Origin: Hericium rajendrae
Lineage: Eukaryota; Basidiomycota; Agaricomycetes; Russulales; Hericiaceae
Assembly: GCA_033439255.1 (NCBI GenBank)
Contig: CM065880.1
Location: 124,001 to 188,000, forward strand
Length of the DNA: 64,000 nucleotides
Direction: 5' to 3'
Both the position numbers and the translations under genes were made by a program. Positions 1 through 11,900 of this stretch are shown piece after piece (within the stretch, counting starts at the first letter, position 1; each line of letters starts with the position of its first letter). The notes beneath the pieces were generated by a model. The model made no database searches and was not told the origin of the DNA. It saw only the letters and a program-made list of their open reading frames with translations.

Positions 1-550
1 GTAAGCCGGGCACAAAGGTGGCAACTGCATCAAACCCTATCGATATGGATGATTTGGATTCTAAAGAGGTTGCGGCTTTGCTGTTAGACGAGCTGATGGA
101 AGACGACGATGTGGTTATGCAGGAGGACCTCAAGGAAGCTGGTAGGCATCAGTACGCATACGCATTCTTGTGTTGACTGATATGTATCATTCCATCCAAG
201 ATCTTCCTTTGGCGCATGATACTACATCTCACACAGACAGCTCAACTATCGAGCAAAGTTTGCAGGATAGCGTGTCACGTTTCCTGCACTCTATTCGTGC
301 CGACCAGGCATCGGAAAACATGCATAGAGGACAACAAGGTGATGTATATCGATCCACCTTTGTGATGCTATTGACTCACTCTCAAACCTTGCTAGACGAT
401 CCGATTGACGTGGACATGGACCCAGAGCACGAGATGCGCCGTCGGTGGCTCCAAGTCTTGGATCCTGTATTCCGGGATTACAATGCGTCAGGTTCTCGAG
501 ATCGGGCTGTGGCTCTTGAGCCTGCGGCAATGACGAAGATGGAAGAGTGA
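1..550 (+). CDS. 3' end of an unknown host gene (partial)
   Basis: Only the C-terminal part is in the window. The first stretch reads as an acidic peptide (MDDLDSKEVAALLLDELMED). A GT-AG intron follows near 141-200, then an exon near 201-340, an intron near 341-398 (starts GTGATG, ends CTTGCTAG) and a last exon ending in TGA at 548-550. The last exon encodes a short acidic and arginine-rich tail (PEHEMRRRWLQVLDPVF). I recognise no domain. The exon-intron alternation with consistent frames supports a real gene rather than chance ORFs. The product is probably larger and lies mostly left of the window. Confidence 0.55.
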
Positions 551-1142
551 AAAAAAAATCATTGACATCATGGTACATGTGCTTGAAATTTCGATTGTTT
601 TCTTATGAGCTGAGATTCATAGGCTTATTCGTTGATACAGTGCTCTCCACGGAAGACAAGGATGAGTCGCGCCTTCGAGCCCCAGTTCTTCAAGTTGTAC
701 TTTCGAAACGGTATGGCAGCAAACTTGTCTGCTGTCATCGGTCGAACGTGATATCAAAAACGCCTCGGGGACACTGTGTTTGTGCTTCTTGCGACTGTAT
801 TCTAACGTATCGTGGGGAAGGGCTGTTGATAATGTAAACTGACAGGCTGTTTGGTAAGATTGACCGTACAACATAAAATCTATATGAAACGAAGCGGACG
901 AATTCCAGAGGATTCCGGAGCCCAAAAAGCACGTAAGCTGAATGTCCAGTTGTTGATCAAGCTTGATCTGCTGCCCCCATATCTCGCAAGGTCAGACCAA
1001 GTCGATGTCAAACAGTATCGCACATGCGATTACCCCCGTCGTCTGCGCCAGAAGCCGAAAAGTCAGGTTTTCATGGGATCACTCGTTGGTATCACAGATC
1101 TACATTACAACGTCCATCTCACTCAGCGCATCATATGCTCCC
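551..1142. other. intergenic, no gene seen
   Basis: Several short overlapping ORFs exist on both strands, but none shows a domain, codon bias or exon pattern. The stretch is most simply the shared 3' flank of two convergent genes (1-550 plus and 1143-2173 minus). Confidence 0.5.
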
Positions 1143-2173
1143 TCATGGTGCCAAGATCTCGACCACCGTCTTCGGGTTCCAGTCGGGGAACTCCTTGTTG
1201 TCGACCTCCTCTGGTTTGCCGACCACACCCCCGCCCTTGGCGAGGATCAATCTCAACAAGCCCGGGATATCGTGGGGTTGTGCTCTCATCGCAGCCTCGA
1301 GTTCCTCAATCGAGCGGTAAGTCACGTCGACTTTCTGACCGGTTTTCGCAGTATACTGCCCCAAGATCCGGTTCAAGCTCTGCAACGTAGGTGAGGGAAG
1401 GAGACAGAGCAGCGAAAGAAGGAGGACTGACGGTGCGTTCGCCTTCGATGCGGAGGGTGCGCCATTCCAGCTTCAATGAAGGGACCTTGGTGAGGACATG
1501 CGCGAGGAAGCGTCCGATGTCGGCCTTTGCAGTCACGGACAAAAAAGCTCATCGCCGCTGCCCCCGACGAGGATCTTCCCGCTCCTCAGATCCAGCTGCG
1601 CAAACCTGACGACCAACTCCTGATCAGCACCAGCCGCTGCGCCGCATATTTGGGACTCACGGTTGGAATACAAGCTCTGTGATAAGACCGGTGTGGACGA
1701 TGATCCAGGGGAGGTCGATCTTCTTGAGGTGCGCATACATCTTGTGCTTCATCGCTAGAGGCCCATGCTCGTCCGAGGGCATGCCGAACTCGGATGGCGC
1801 GAAGACGCGCACGCCCGCGGTCTTCGCTGCTGAGGCGAGGGTCTCCTGGATGCCCTGCGCCACGGCGCTGAGCGTGATCGCGGAGATGACGACCTCGACG
1901 CCGGCGAGCGCGGCCTCGAGCGAGGCCTGCGAGGCGTAGTCGACGGTCGCGACGCGCGCGCCCTGCGCTACGAGCGCCTCGAGCGCGGGGCTCGACTATT
2001 GCATCTGCGCGTCAGTTCAATGTACAGAGCCGGGTTGTAGTGGCGCTTTCGGAGCGGGTGAGGAGGACGACGTCCTCCACTTTGCCTTCAGCTTTCTTTT
2101 TGAGGAGTTCCTCTGCGATGGGCATGCCGATTTGGCCGACGCCGGCGATGGCATAAGATGCGAAGGTAGACAT
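1143..2173 (-). CDS. NmrA-like / isoflavone-reductase-like NAD(P)-binding protein
   Basis: The start at 2173 gives MSTFASYAIAGVGQIGMPIA, with a GxGxxG dinucleotide-binding motif (GVGQIG) at residues 11-16 as expected for an atypical short-chain dehydrogenase. Further on are ALAGVEVVISAIT and VRVFAPSEFGMP, typical of the NmrA/PCBER family (PSEFG), then a long middle region. The last exon ends in NPKTVVEILAP and TGA at 1143. At least three introns are needed. Exon ends in the first third are uncertain because the obvious donor/acceptor pair gives a very short intron and an awkward phase, so a damaged allele is possible. The family's usual length is about 300 residues, matching this span. The likely role is a cytosolic NAD(P)-dependent reductase or a redox-sensing regulator; the substrate cannot be told. 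Confidence 0.75.
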
Positions 2174-2255
2174 GGTTCAAGTCTTTGGAGGTATAAAAGG
2201 TGATGAAGGTTTGGATGGGCTGTTGGTCTGTCCTATTGAGACCGTGAGCACTATG

Positions 2256-2263
2256 TATTTATA
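2256..2263 (-). promoter_or_regulatory. TATA box of the NmrA-like gene
   Basis: On the minus strand the bases read TATAAATA, about 85 nt upstream of the ATG at 2173. That spacing is reasonable for a fungal TATA element with a short leader. Confidence 0.5.
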
Positions 2264-2753
2264 CCTACCGGTCATACGCGGCTGTCTGCCTTCGGCACCT
2301 TCATGAGAGTTAGTGTGCGCTCAAATCAAAGGCAAGTACGCAGGCGGGCGGCAGCTTTCTATGTGATCTCAATAGCTGGCGCTAGTCAGCGGCGGAGAGG
2401 GCAAGCTTTCATACATACGTCACCCGTGTTCTTTTGGACCTGCCGGGGTGGTACGCAATCACTTCGCCGAAATATCTAAACTGCGAAGTATTTGGCATCT
2501 GCTGCGCAGCGGCAGCGGTTCTTCTTATTTGAGGGCATCAGATGCGCTCAGAATAGAACACAGGATCAATTCGGCAGTTCAGTGTTTGACATACGTTAGA
2601 TTGTCTACAACGGTGTTTCAAGTCAGCTTGACAACTTGACAGGAACGGGTGCCGGGAAATTATATTTCGCAGTCCATCTTATAAAGTCCCAGGACGGTCA
2701 AAATCGTAAGATGTGAACGAGACCGAGGTGTGCCTGCAAATACCCCAGCAGAG
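2264..2753. other. intergenic, nothing further seen
   Basis: This stretch separates the 5' flank of the NmrA-like gene from the stop of the F-box gene. Only chance-length ORFs are present. Confidence 0.4.
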
Positions 2754-4606
2754 TCAGCTCATTAAGCCCCAAGAGTCATAATGTAAAGAGGTGTAACCCA
2801 CAGGATTGAGAATCACGATTGCATCATCTGTGATGAGCGTATTCCAGACATCAAAGTCCAGGTCCGACAGCTGCTCGGGAAGCTCGATAGAGGTTTTCAA
2901 CACAGACAGTGACATCGAGCCAGATTCATTCCAGTCGCTATCAGGCGCGAACATCTTCAATGCACGCGCGTTCCAGTCCAAAGGCTCGATAGAGGGCAAA
3001 CCGACCAACGTGCCGTCGCGGGCTGCGTGACTTTCGGAGCGTTTCAGAACCTCTGGATCGGTCCTATGGAAGTATCGTGAAATGCGCGAAGGTTCGAAGT
3101 CATACACACAGAGCCGAGTGAAGTCAGTGCTGAGATCCACGGCGCGCATCCCTGCGACAGAGTCGAACCTGGCCTCCGCAAAGCAGGGCCCGGCATCGAC
3201 CTCGACATGCGCGTCCGTCAGACCCCATTCGTGCCAGGCAAGCCGTTGTCCAGGCGTAGCTGCTGAAATACGGGTTCTGAGCCGAGAGGCGGGCACAAAA
3301 ATCTTCACTGCAGTTTCAGTGCTGTGCGTGTCCGTATGGCAGTATGCACAGATGGTGACGACAGAGTCCGGGAGATCCTCGCTGGATGAATAGGCCAGTA
3401 CGGATTGGCGAAGGGAGCTGGGGCTGCAGCGGACGTAGATTGAATCCACCCAATCGCTTTCGGGTAGTAAGAACGTGCAGCGGTTGGTTGCTTTGGTGAC
3501 ATGGGTCCGTGATGACACTGAGGTTGGGTTTGTGAGGTCATACACGGAGACGGATGCACATGCGCCAGCGCCATCATCCATGAAGGAGTCACTCAAGGTG
3601 ACCAGAATGTGCATTTCATCAATGAAGCTGAACGAGAAGAAGCGATCGCTGACAATCTCCTGCACGAAAGCATGGATCAGCTTCAGGTATGGACGAGAAG
3701 ATAACGCCTACCAATATTTTGTCGCCTGTTTTCCAGTTCCAGACGACGACAGGTTTCTCAAAGCCAGTGTCCCTGTCGTCAGAGTAAAGGACCCCAAGAT
3801 GATCGTCCACGATTTGTCCTTCGCATCGTAACTGACGCGATGCCAAGGCGTGGAATGACACATGGAAGACATTATCACGGGCCAAGGGGTGAACAGCACC
3901 TGTCGTCAGTGAACGAAGATATACCGCCAATCCTGCAGCACAATATCCCGCAGAACTGAAGCCAAGAATTAGCGAGCTTTGTGAAGTAAAGACTTGTAGG
4001 CAAACTTACTTATTGCTGGTCTCCATCAAGACGAGTAAATCTTGCGACGGGTCCATCGTAAAATAATCGCAACCCACGTCATCGCTCACAGTCCATGACT
4101 CCTCCGTCGTGGCCAGCCTGCGCGAAGGTATACGCGTCAGGTAGATAGTCGGGTCCGACGTGCCCTTCTGCGCAAGCACATTCTCGCGGAGCGACACTTC
4201 AGAGAAGGAATGTGGCAACCGCACCAGGGCTGCAGGGGCCGTGCGGAACTCGTGCCAGGCGAGGTTACGCCATGCCATTCGGTGGGTGCGCAAGATATCC
4301 GTCCGTTTGCTGAGCTCGCGGGTCTTGGAGGTTCGGGGTGGTGCTTGGCCAACACCGCTTATGGCAAGCTCGATCTTGTGCTGCAGACTTGGGCTGTCTA
4401 TGATCGTTCTGTTCCAATATCGGCAAATCTGCCGTGATGAAGACAGCTCAGAAAATGGGATATGTAGGAGTATTGTTAGAACGAACCGAGCGTGAGAGGT
4501 CCAGCGTTCTGACATCCATTGCCATGAAGATATCGAATATGATCTCCGCAGGCAGCTTGTCGAAAAGCCCTGTTTGGAGCGCGACAGCTCGGTTGATCTG
4601 CATCAT
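2754..4606 (-). CDS. F-box domain protein
   Basis: Exons read 4606-4487, 4428-4010, 3955-3712 and 3659-2754, separated by GT-AG introns of 52-58 nt. The lengths add up to 563 codons including the stop, with all phases agreeing. Residues 15-30 (FDKLPAEIIFDIFMAM) form a classic F-box start, and after the first intron CRYWNRTIIDSPSL completes it. The F-box binds Skp1 in SCF ubiquitin ligases, and the C-terminal part would recruit substrate. The remaining 500 residues look beta-rich (for example SAGYCAAGLAVYLRSLTTG, then VYDLTNPTSV) but I see no clear WD40 or LRR repeat. F-box families are strongly expanded in Agaricomycetes, so a named function cannot be given. A second in-frame ATG lies one codon downstream of the chosen start. 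Confidence 0.85.
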
Positions 4607-5155
4607 TTGGAAGATTATGCGACGGGTGGAGTTTAGTGAGTGTTAGGACATTGCAAGTCCCCATGATATATAAAGACCTTTGCGTCGTCGTAGCTTTGAC
4701 CATCTCTTGAATGATCACTTGCCTTGATACGGTTATCGGGGAGATAGTGCTGCGGCCATGTTCAAAGCGTTGCCAAGGCCAGTAAACAGACTACAACGCC
4801 TTCTAAATCGAGGACATTGCAAGCTGTGACATGTTAGTCCTGGCCACAACTTCGCCTTGTCTATCCAGGCTCCACGGAATACAAGGCCATCATTCGAAAA
4901 CAAAGGCGAGCAAATGAAGCGCTGGCAATAATCCATGGAAGAAATACACTGCCCGGTAAATAATACGAGTGCACCGTCGAAGGGAGCCTTGGTGTATCTT
5001 GTCGAAGTCATGATAGATGCCTGGCCTGAGCGCCAGAATGCGATGAGACCCTGATCAAAGCACGAAATCGTCAGAAATGCGGCCTCAACCAGATATCTCT
5101 CATTGATGATCTCCTTCATGACATCCTTCCAGCCCTCACCCTCAACATTCACCTC

Positions 5156-6146
5156 CTAAACATCAGCGAGCGAAGCGAAATCGAAACGGTCTCCGGCCCA
5201 TCGACACCGAGTCCCATCTTCATCGTCGTCTCGAGGAAAGATCCACATGAACACGACGTGTCCAAGGTCAAAGCTGCGCTCGAACTTCTTCAGTACCGCC
5301 TCGTTGTCCATTTCAAAGTACCACACCGCATCCTTCCGGACATATTCGTGCTTCGTCAGATTTCGGAGAACACAAGGCTCTGGCTTGGGGATCTGCAGGA
5401 AATTGCGACCAAGCAGGCGTTCAGCGAGCTTCAAGTGGTCAAGGATGTCATCGATGAGAATGCAACCCGCAAAGACCGCCCGGACGCGGAGATCCAGGTC
5501 TAATGTGTCCCTCAGATAAGACTGGGCAATTCCGCGAGTCGCTTGCGGAGGCTTGTGAGAAATCCGATTTAACGGCTGTGTAAAGGTCAAGCTGATCTTT
5601 GAATGCGCCTTGAGATCCCCAGTGCACACCAAGTCTCTTCTTGTCTGACCCAGTTAGCAGTCCTTCAGGGAGATGCTGCCAATAGACTCCTTCTCCGGCT
5701 GTGACGAGGCGATCGCCTGCCCACGAACGCCATTTCTCTGCCACGTATTGGCGTCCTCGACGTTCTATGTGTCGCCGGCCGATGTTCCAGTGGCGACGAC
5801 AGGACACTAAAATATACGCAGCGTCGAATGTTCTCGACGTTGCTTATGATAGCATCCATGACTTCGACTGAACAGCGCTCAAATGGTGACAAGGCCGTGC
5901 TGCACAAGACCCGATGCACGTCAATGGAAAAATAGAGCTTGGACTAAAATGAACTTACGACGCGACTTTCAGTGCGGCAATTTGCTTGAACCCCACCTTC
6001 ACTGGCAGAATGTTAACGGCCGGTGCTGGCTCGAGGAGTGAGAGCAGGCCCGTCTGCGGTATGTCCCCGAAAAAGAATTTCAAGACCTTTCCATGCTCCT
6101 GATAAGAACGCTTGTCGATATTGATGATCAACCAATGTTGATCCAT
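5156..6146 (-). CDS. polypore-type hypothetical protein, reading frame stopped early
   Basis: The start MDQHWLIINIDKRSYQEHGK at 6146 and the blocks WRSWAGDRLVTAGEG, LPEGLLTGSDKK and CRWAGDRFDFASLAD have the pattern of a large family of uncharacterised Agaricomycete proteins; this is from memory of the family, not a search. Several GT-AG introns (for example around 5957-5900 and 5600-5450) are needed to join the blocks. A TAG at 5156-5158 interrupts the frame, but the same frame continues at once with EGEGWKDVMKEI, which matches the expected tail of the family. The stop therefore looks like a late mutation or a mis-called base. Below it the frame stays open to 4733. No catalytic motif is visible. 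Confidence 0.55.
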
Positions 6147-6373
6147 TACAGAGAATACCAACACGAGAACGCGGGACTGAGAAAAATGAAAGAACCAAAC
6201 GTGAGAAGTTATGCAGTGGCACAGCAGCTTCGAGTTTCGATCGGCTCCCGGTCCGCGCGCTTCCATTGGTCCTGCTCCGCTACCCCACCTTGGTCTAAAA
6301 AGCCTCAAAATGATGTACAGCAATCTACTGCTAGTGCCAGTATTGTCTTCTACAACACGATAATTCTACATTC

Positions 6374-6398
6374 ACCGCGCGTTGACCCCGGATTTCCG
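6374..6398 (+). repeat. left terminal inverted repeat of the CACTA-like element
   Basis: It begins CACCGCGCGTTGACCC and pairs with 14186-14210 with one mismatch. Subterminal GGACATTTGC and its complements follow within 60 bp. Confidence 0.75.
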
Positions 6399-7247
6399 GG
6401 CAGGACATTTGCCGGAAACGGCCGGTTTCCGACAAATGTCCACCCAGGACACTTTGTGGAACATCAGCCCGACAATCTCCGGACCCGCGCGATTTCCCGC
6501 CAATGTCAGGCAAATGCCATATTGTAGTGTCCATGGAAAGCAGCACCCAGCCGCGGCATGCGCTGGTATTGTTGCTCGCTCAATTAATTCCGAATAAATA
6601 TGATTTATTGCAAATGATACAGTAGCTAGCATTTGGCACAGATTAAGTACACGAGGCTCGCAAACGACTTGAGGTTCTGAGCGAGAAAGGGAAACGAAGC
6701 TCCAAAGCGAGCAGTAATTACGAGGAGGCAACAGAAGTGTGCATGACGAACATCGAACGCGAATTAATCGATGCGTATCGCGCGACGGGATTGGGCAGCG
6801 ATCAAAGGCGACAGCGACGAGAGGGATCAAGAAGAACCTTGATCGAGTCGGGGACGGCGGCGACGAGGATGGATAGAGAGGTTAAATACGGCAGCCCCAT
6901 GGTCTGAGCTGCGCCCCCAAAGAGCGAACGTTCAGTGCGCTGTAAACACCATACAATCGACGATTTACCTGCTCCAAAATACCATATATCATGCCGAACC
7001 CTCCCGCGTCTCCCAGAATCCCTGATGCCAAACGTGCTCGGCTTTCCAAACAAGCCGTCGATCGCCCCCGCTTCAAAGATCCATACATCAAGCGGCACGC
7101 TGCCCCAGCGGGTAGCGACGAGACTACGCAGAGCGAGCAAGATGGTAAGAATCTCCTTCCGAATACGAGATACAGCACTTACAAGTCTGCGCGTCGCGTC
7201 AAGCATCGCGCAATCAGATCCAGGTTCCGAGCACGAGAGGCGGCATG

Positions 7248-7513
7248 TGTGATGGTCATGGTCACTGTCTCGAAAAGACACTTACTATACAACGGCCATT
7301 TCCATGGACTCATGCGCGTTTCACTTACTGTACGGATCCGGACGGCCACTAGTTCTGTTTGCAGATGTTTGTATCCCGCCCGCAGCACCGTCGCCCCTCA
7401 TCCTGTCGACTCGCGGCCTGTACGTTTTCCTCGTCGAATCAACTCCCGTAACCGGGTCCCCTTGTTCGCGAATCCCTTGCACCTCGCCTCGTTCACGAGC
7501 CTTGACCATTACA
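7248..7513 (+). repeat. 5' LTR of the Ty3 chromovirus
   Basis: It runs from TGTGATGGTCA to TGACCATTACA, so the LTR edges form an 11-bp inverted repeat with one mismatch. It matches 13282-13547 throughout. Confidence 0.95.
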
Positions 7514-7515
7514 GT

Positions 7516-7525
7516 TTGATTCGAC
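7516..7525 (+). promoter_or_regulatory. putative self-priming primer-binding site
   Basis: Two bases after the 5' LTR the sequence TTGATTCGAC is exactly complementary to GTCGAATCAA at 7433-7442 inside the LTR. No TGG-type tRNA primer site is seen here. Tf1/sushi chromoviruses are known to prime from the folded 5' end of their own RNA, which would put the RNA start near 7433. Confidence 0.45.
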
Positions 7526-7729
7526 CACCAATCCTTTTCGTTGATTTTACGCTTCTTTCCCGTTTTGGAAAGCTCGTTTCACTCAACCTCTGCGGCGACT
7601 TCGTTCTCTCTCCTCTCTCTCAGCTCGACTCAATCTCGAATCTCAAGCCTATCATAAACTCGAAGTATTTCAGCTTTTATTCACATTATAACTTCCTATT
7701 TGCTTTTTTCTACTAACTTTTGTACCATC

Positions 7730-8959
7730 ATGGAACCAGAGTTCAATACGTGGGCCGACAACCTCGACAATTCTTCCCGCAATCCCGCTCGCAACCCTGG
7801 TCAGCCGGCGCAACAACCCGCCGGACAACAACCCTCCGCCTCCTCGGCTTCAACTGCTGGGGCACCACAGTCCGACGCGCAATCGGCTTTCACAATGGAC
7901 CGTCTTTTTACGGACATCCATGCGATTGCTGAGAACATCGCGGCTGTTGGTCACGGCACCAGTCTTATGCACGAGAACCAACGTCAGATTGGTCGTGCCT
8001 TCGAGGCACTGACTAATCGTTGGGCCTCTGCAGCTTCCGCGGCCTCGGCCTCTGCTCGTGCATCGGGCGCCGCATCGTCGAGCTCTGCACCAGTGGGCTC
8101 TTCGGACCCCGATGTACCTCGCAGCGTCGCTCGTTTCCGAGAGCCTCGCATCTTTGATGGTAAAGCCGCCGACGTCGAACCATTTATCGACGAGGTTCAA
8201 AGCGCCGTCGAGCTCTCTCGCGCATCATTGCCTACTGACCACGATAAAAGTTTATATTTACAGAGCTACCTTGCGAACGGTTCTGCGCGTTCATGGTACA
8301 CGGCCCTGCGCCAGAGCGACGACGATTACAAGATCGACAACTTCGAAACTCTCATCGACGACTTCCGCGCACACTTTGGCGACCCTGACGTTGAAGGCAC
8401 TGCGCTACGGAAGATCGAAGCTCTGCGCCAAACTGGCGCGTGCGCCGTCTACGCTTCCAAGTTCCGCGAGCTACTCATTCATGTCGACTTCTCTGAGTCG
8501 ACCAAGATCCAGAAATTCTACGATGGTCTAAAAGAAGAAATCAAAGATCTTTTTATTACTCTTCCGAATCCACCTACTAAATTTGATCGCTATGTAGCTA
8601 AAGCAATCGAGATCGACAATCGACTTCATCGCCGTCATCTCGAGCGTCAGCAACATGCCAAGAAGACTCCGGCTCGTCCGACGACTCAACCTCAATCCCG
8701 CGCATCGACATCTCGCGAGCAGGCCGCTCCGACTCCTGCGCGCTCGTCGACGCCGCCTGGAGTCCCCATGGAAATCGATGCTACCAAGACCAAACGTTCT
8801 CCGCTTACACAAGCAGAGAAAGACCGTCGCAAGCGCGAAGGTCTCTGCGCATATTGCGGTACGGGCAAGCATTTCATTGCTGATTGTCCGAACATGTCCG
8901 AGCGTGCCAAAAAGCAGCTCGCTGCGCGCAAGGCTTCTTCCCAATCGGGAAAAGCCTAG
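7730..8959 (+). CDS. gag: gag of the Ty3 chromovirus
   Basis: The ATG at 7730 opens MEPEFNTWADNLDN. The capsid-like middle (VARFREPRIFDGKAADVEPF and following) is typical of Ty3 gag. A single zinc knuckle CAYCGTGKHFIADC (CX2CX4HX4C) lies near the C-terminus. Gag and pol overlap by about 75 nt in different frames, as in relatives that use ribosomal frameshifting. Confidence 0.9.
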   Translation: MEPEFNTWADNLDNSSRNPARNPGQPAQQPAGQQPSASSASTAGAPQSDAQSAFTMDRLFTDIHAIAENIAAVGHGTSLMHENQRQIGRAFEALTNRWASAASAASASARASGAASSSSAPVGSSDPDVPRSVARFREPRIFDGKAADVEPFIDEVQSAVELSRASLPTDHDKSLYLQSYLANGSARSWYTALRQSDDDYKIDNFETLIDDFRAHFGDPDVEGTALRKIEALRQTGACAVYASKFRELLIHVDFSESTKIQKFYDGLKEEIKDLFITLPNPPTKFDRYVAKAIEIDNRLHRRHLERQQHAKKTPARPTTQPQSRASTSREQAAPTPARSSTPPGVPMEIDATKTKRSPLTQAEKDRRKREGLCAYCGTGKHFIADCPNMSERAKKQLAARKASSQSGKA

Positions 8960-11900
8960 CCGGTTCCTCTCTTGTCCCAGGGCAACCGGCAGACGATGGG
9001 ACACGTCTTGCTTTTATTTCTGCGCCGGAGCCCACGCACGTCCGTTGCGATAACGGAACATTTATATTGAAAAATACTAATTCTCCTCAATTTATCTTTG
9101 CTGCTTCGGGCTCGTCACTTTATTCTCCTTCGCATTTCTTTATTTCTGTTCGGCTTTCTTTTCCGAATCGAAAACCCATCCATACTTATGCTCTCGTTGA
9201 TTGTGGTTCTACCACATCTTGTATCTCCGAGCGTTTCGCTGCGCGACACTCGCTTTCTCGATGTCTCAAGGACGTTCCTGTTCCTATTATGGCAGTTGAT
9301 GATCGCCCGATTGCTTCTGGCTTGATCACCCAGGATGTTGTCGCAAATCTCTCTGTCGGAAATCATACTGAATTTCTTCCTCTTTCTGTTGTTTCTGTAG
9401 GTTATCCAATTATCTTGGGCCTTGACTGGCTCCGCCGTCACAACCCCAACATTGATTGGGCTGAGGCTAATCTCACGCTCGACTGTTGCGGGCTTTCTCG
9501 CTCTCATCCGGTCACCGTTTCTGCGAAAGGCTCTGGTCTCTCGCCGAAACTGTCTCGACCGTCTCTTAATTCTTCTGCCTCTCTCGGTTTAGGCTTCGGT
9601 CTCAACCAACCCACTCATATTGCACTTTCTGCAACTGCTCTTGCCTCATCTTCATCTGCCAGGATTTTTCCTGCATCAGAGGCTCCTTCATCATCTGTTT
9701 CAGTTGATGCTCCATCTCATTCTGTCTCCTCGCATTTTCCTTCTTTGCTTTCCTCTATTACGCGTTGGAATGGCTTCGGTCGCTCCTCGCCACCTTTGCT
9801 TTCTTCTCCAAATATTCGTCTCATTAGTCCGAAGAAATTTGCTAAAGCAGCACGTGCAGACCCTCAGGCTGCCTGCCTCATTCGATTTCTTCCCACAGGT
9901 TCTCCTGCCTACCTTTCTGCCATCTCTCCTACTCCTGTCGTTGACGACCTCGTTGATGACTTGGATTCCACATCACCACCTGCCTCTAGCGACCCTCATT
10001 CTCCCGAGTACGACCTCACTCATTTTATCCCCGACAAGTACATGCCGTGGGCGAATACCGTCTTCTCTGCTGATGAATTCGACAAGCTCCCACCGCACCG
10101 GCCCTATGATGTCGATATCGAGCTCGAAGAAGGGAAGACCCCGCCCTTCGGCCCGCTCTATCGCCTTGCATCCACGGAACGTGAAGCGCTAGCTGATTAT
10201 GTAAACAGTAATCTCAAGCGCGGACATATCCGCAGCTCAACATCGTCCGCCGGCGCACCCGTCCTCTTCATTCGGAAGAAGACGGGTAATCTCCGCCTAT
10301 GCGTTGACTATCGTGGGCTTAATGCCATCACAAAAAAGAATCGGTATCCTATTCCTCTTGTCCATGATCTTCTTGATCGCGTTCAGGGCTGTAAAATTTT
10401 CACGCTTATGGATTTGGTCTCTGCTTACAGTCACCTACGCATCAAGGAGGGAGACGAGTGGAAGACCGCATTTCGGACTCCTCTCGGTCTCTTCGAACAT
10501 CTCGTTGTCCCTTATGGGTTGACGAACGCTCCCGCTTCATTTCAGTCTTTTATTCAAGATGTTCTTCGAGATCTACTCGACGTTATATGCGTTGTGTACC
10601 TCGACGACATTCTTATTTTTTTCGAAGACTCAGGAAGAGCATGACGAACACATTAAGCTCATTCTGAATCGTCTTCGAGATGCTCACCTCTGTGCTAATC
10701 CATCGAAGTGTTTCTTTGACAAGTCAGAGGTCGAGTATTTGGGTTACATTGTTGGTGCTGACGGCATTAAAATGAACCCGAAAAAGCTCGATACTATTGT
10801 TTCATGGCCTGAGCCAACTTCGGTGAAGGACCTTCAATCTTTTCTTGGTTTCACCAATTTTTATCGCCGTTTTATTGATGGTTATGCTCGTATCACCAAT
10901 CCTTTGACTTTGCTAACAAAAAAGAATGTTCCTTTTATTTTTTCAGATTCTGCACATTTCGCCTTCGAAACGTTGAAGCGTCGTTTTACTTCATTTCCCG
11001 TTCTTGCTCATTTTAATCCTCAGGCTCCATGCACTCTTAGCACGGATGCCTCTGATTTTGCTATCTCGGGTGTTCTTCAACAACCCGATCAAAATGGTCT
11101 CCTTCATCCTGTCGCCTTCTATTCTCGGAAGTTTGCACCTTCTGAGATTAATTATGAAGTACACGATAAGGAGCTCCTTGCTGTCATTGACTCCTTTCGC
11201 GACATGCGTTCTTGGCTTCTCAGTTCTCCTTTTCCGATTTCTGTTATCTCTGATCATAAAAATCTTGAATATTTTATGTCTTCGCAGATTCTCAACCGAC
11301 GTCAATCACGTTGGGCTATGTTTCTTTCTGATTTCGATTTTCGTCTTTCTTGGGCTCCCGGGAAGGACAACGTTGCTGACGCTCCTTCTCGGCGTCCTGA
11401 TTTTGTTCCTAAAAAGGGGGATGACACGTTACTCGTTCAAAATCGCAGAGTTTTAACCGAAAAGCATACTGAACGTCTTTTTCCTTTTATAGATTCTTCT
11501 GCATCCTCGCAATCTCTCCGCGCTCTCACTACCCTTGCTATTGACAGCTCCGCACTTCTGGAACGCTTCAAGAATGCATTCCAAGAAGACGTCGAATGGC
11601 GCGAAGCGCTTGTTCAAGGCAGTCCAGACTTCACTTCAGAAGCTGGCCTAGTCTTCCATAAAGGGAGATTATTTGTTCCTAAACCATTGCGTGCTGATAT
11701 ATTGCATTCTCGCCATAATTCTCTACTCGCAGGTCATCCCGGGCGAACGCGTACTTTCACGCTCGTCTCACGTGATTATTCGTGGCCAGGCATGCAGACT
11801 TATGTCCGTCGCTATGTCGAGGCTTGCGACACATGTGCACGTGTCAAGACCCCGCATCACAAACCGTATGGTCTTCTTAAACCCCTTGATATTCCTTCTC

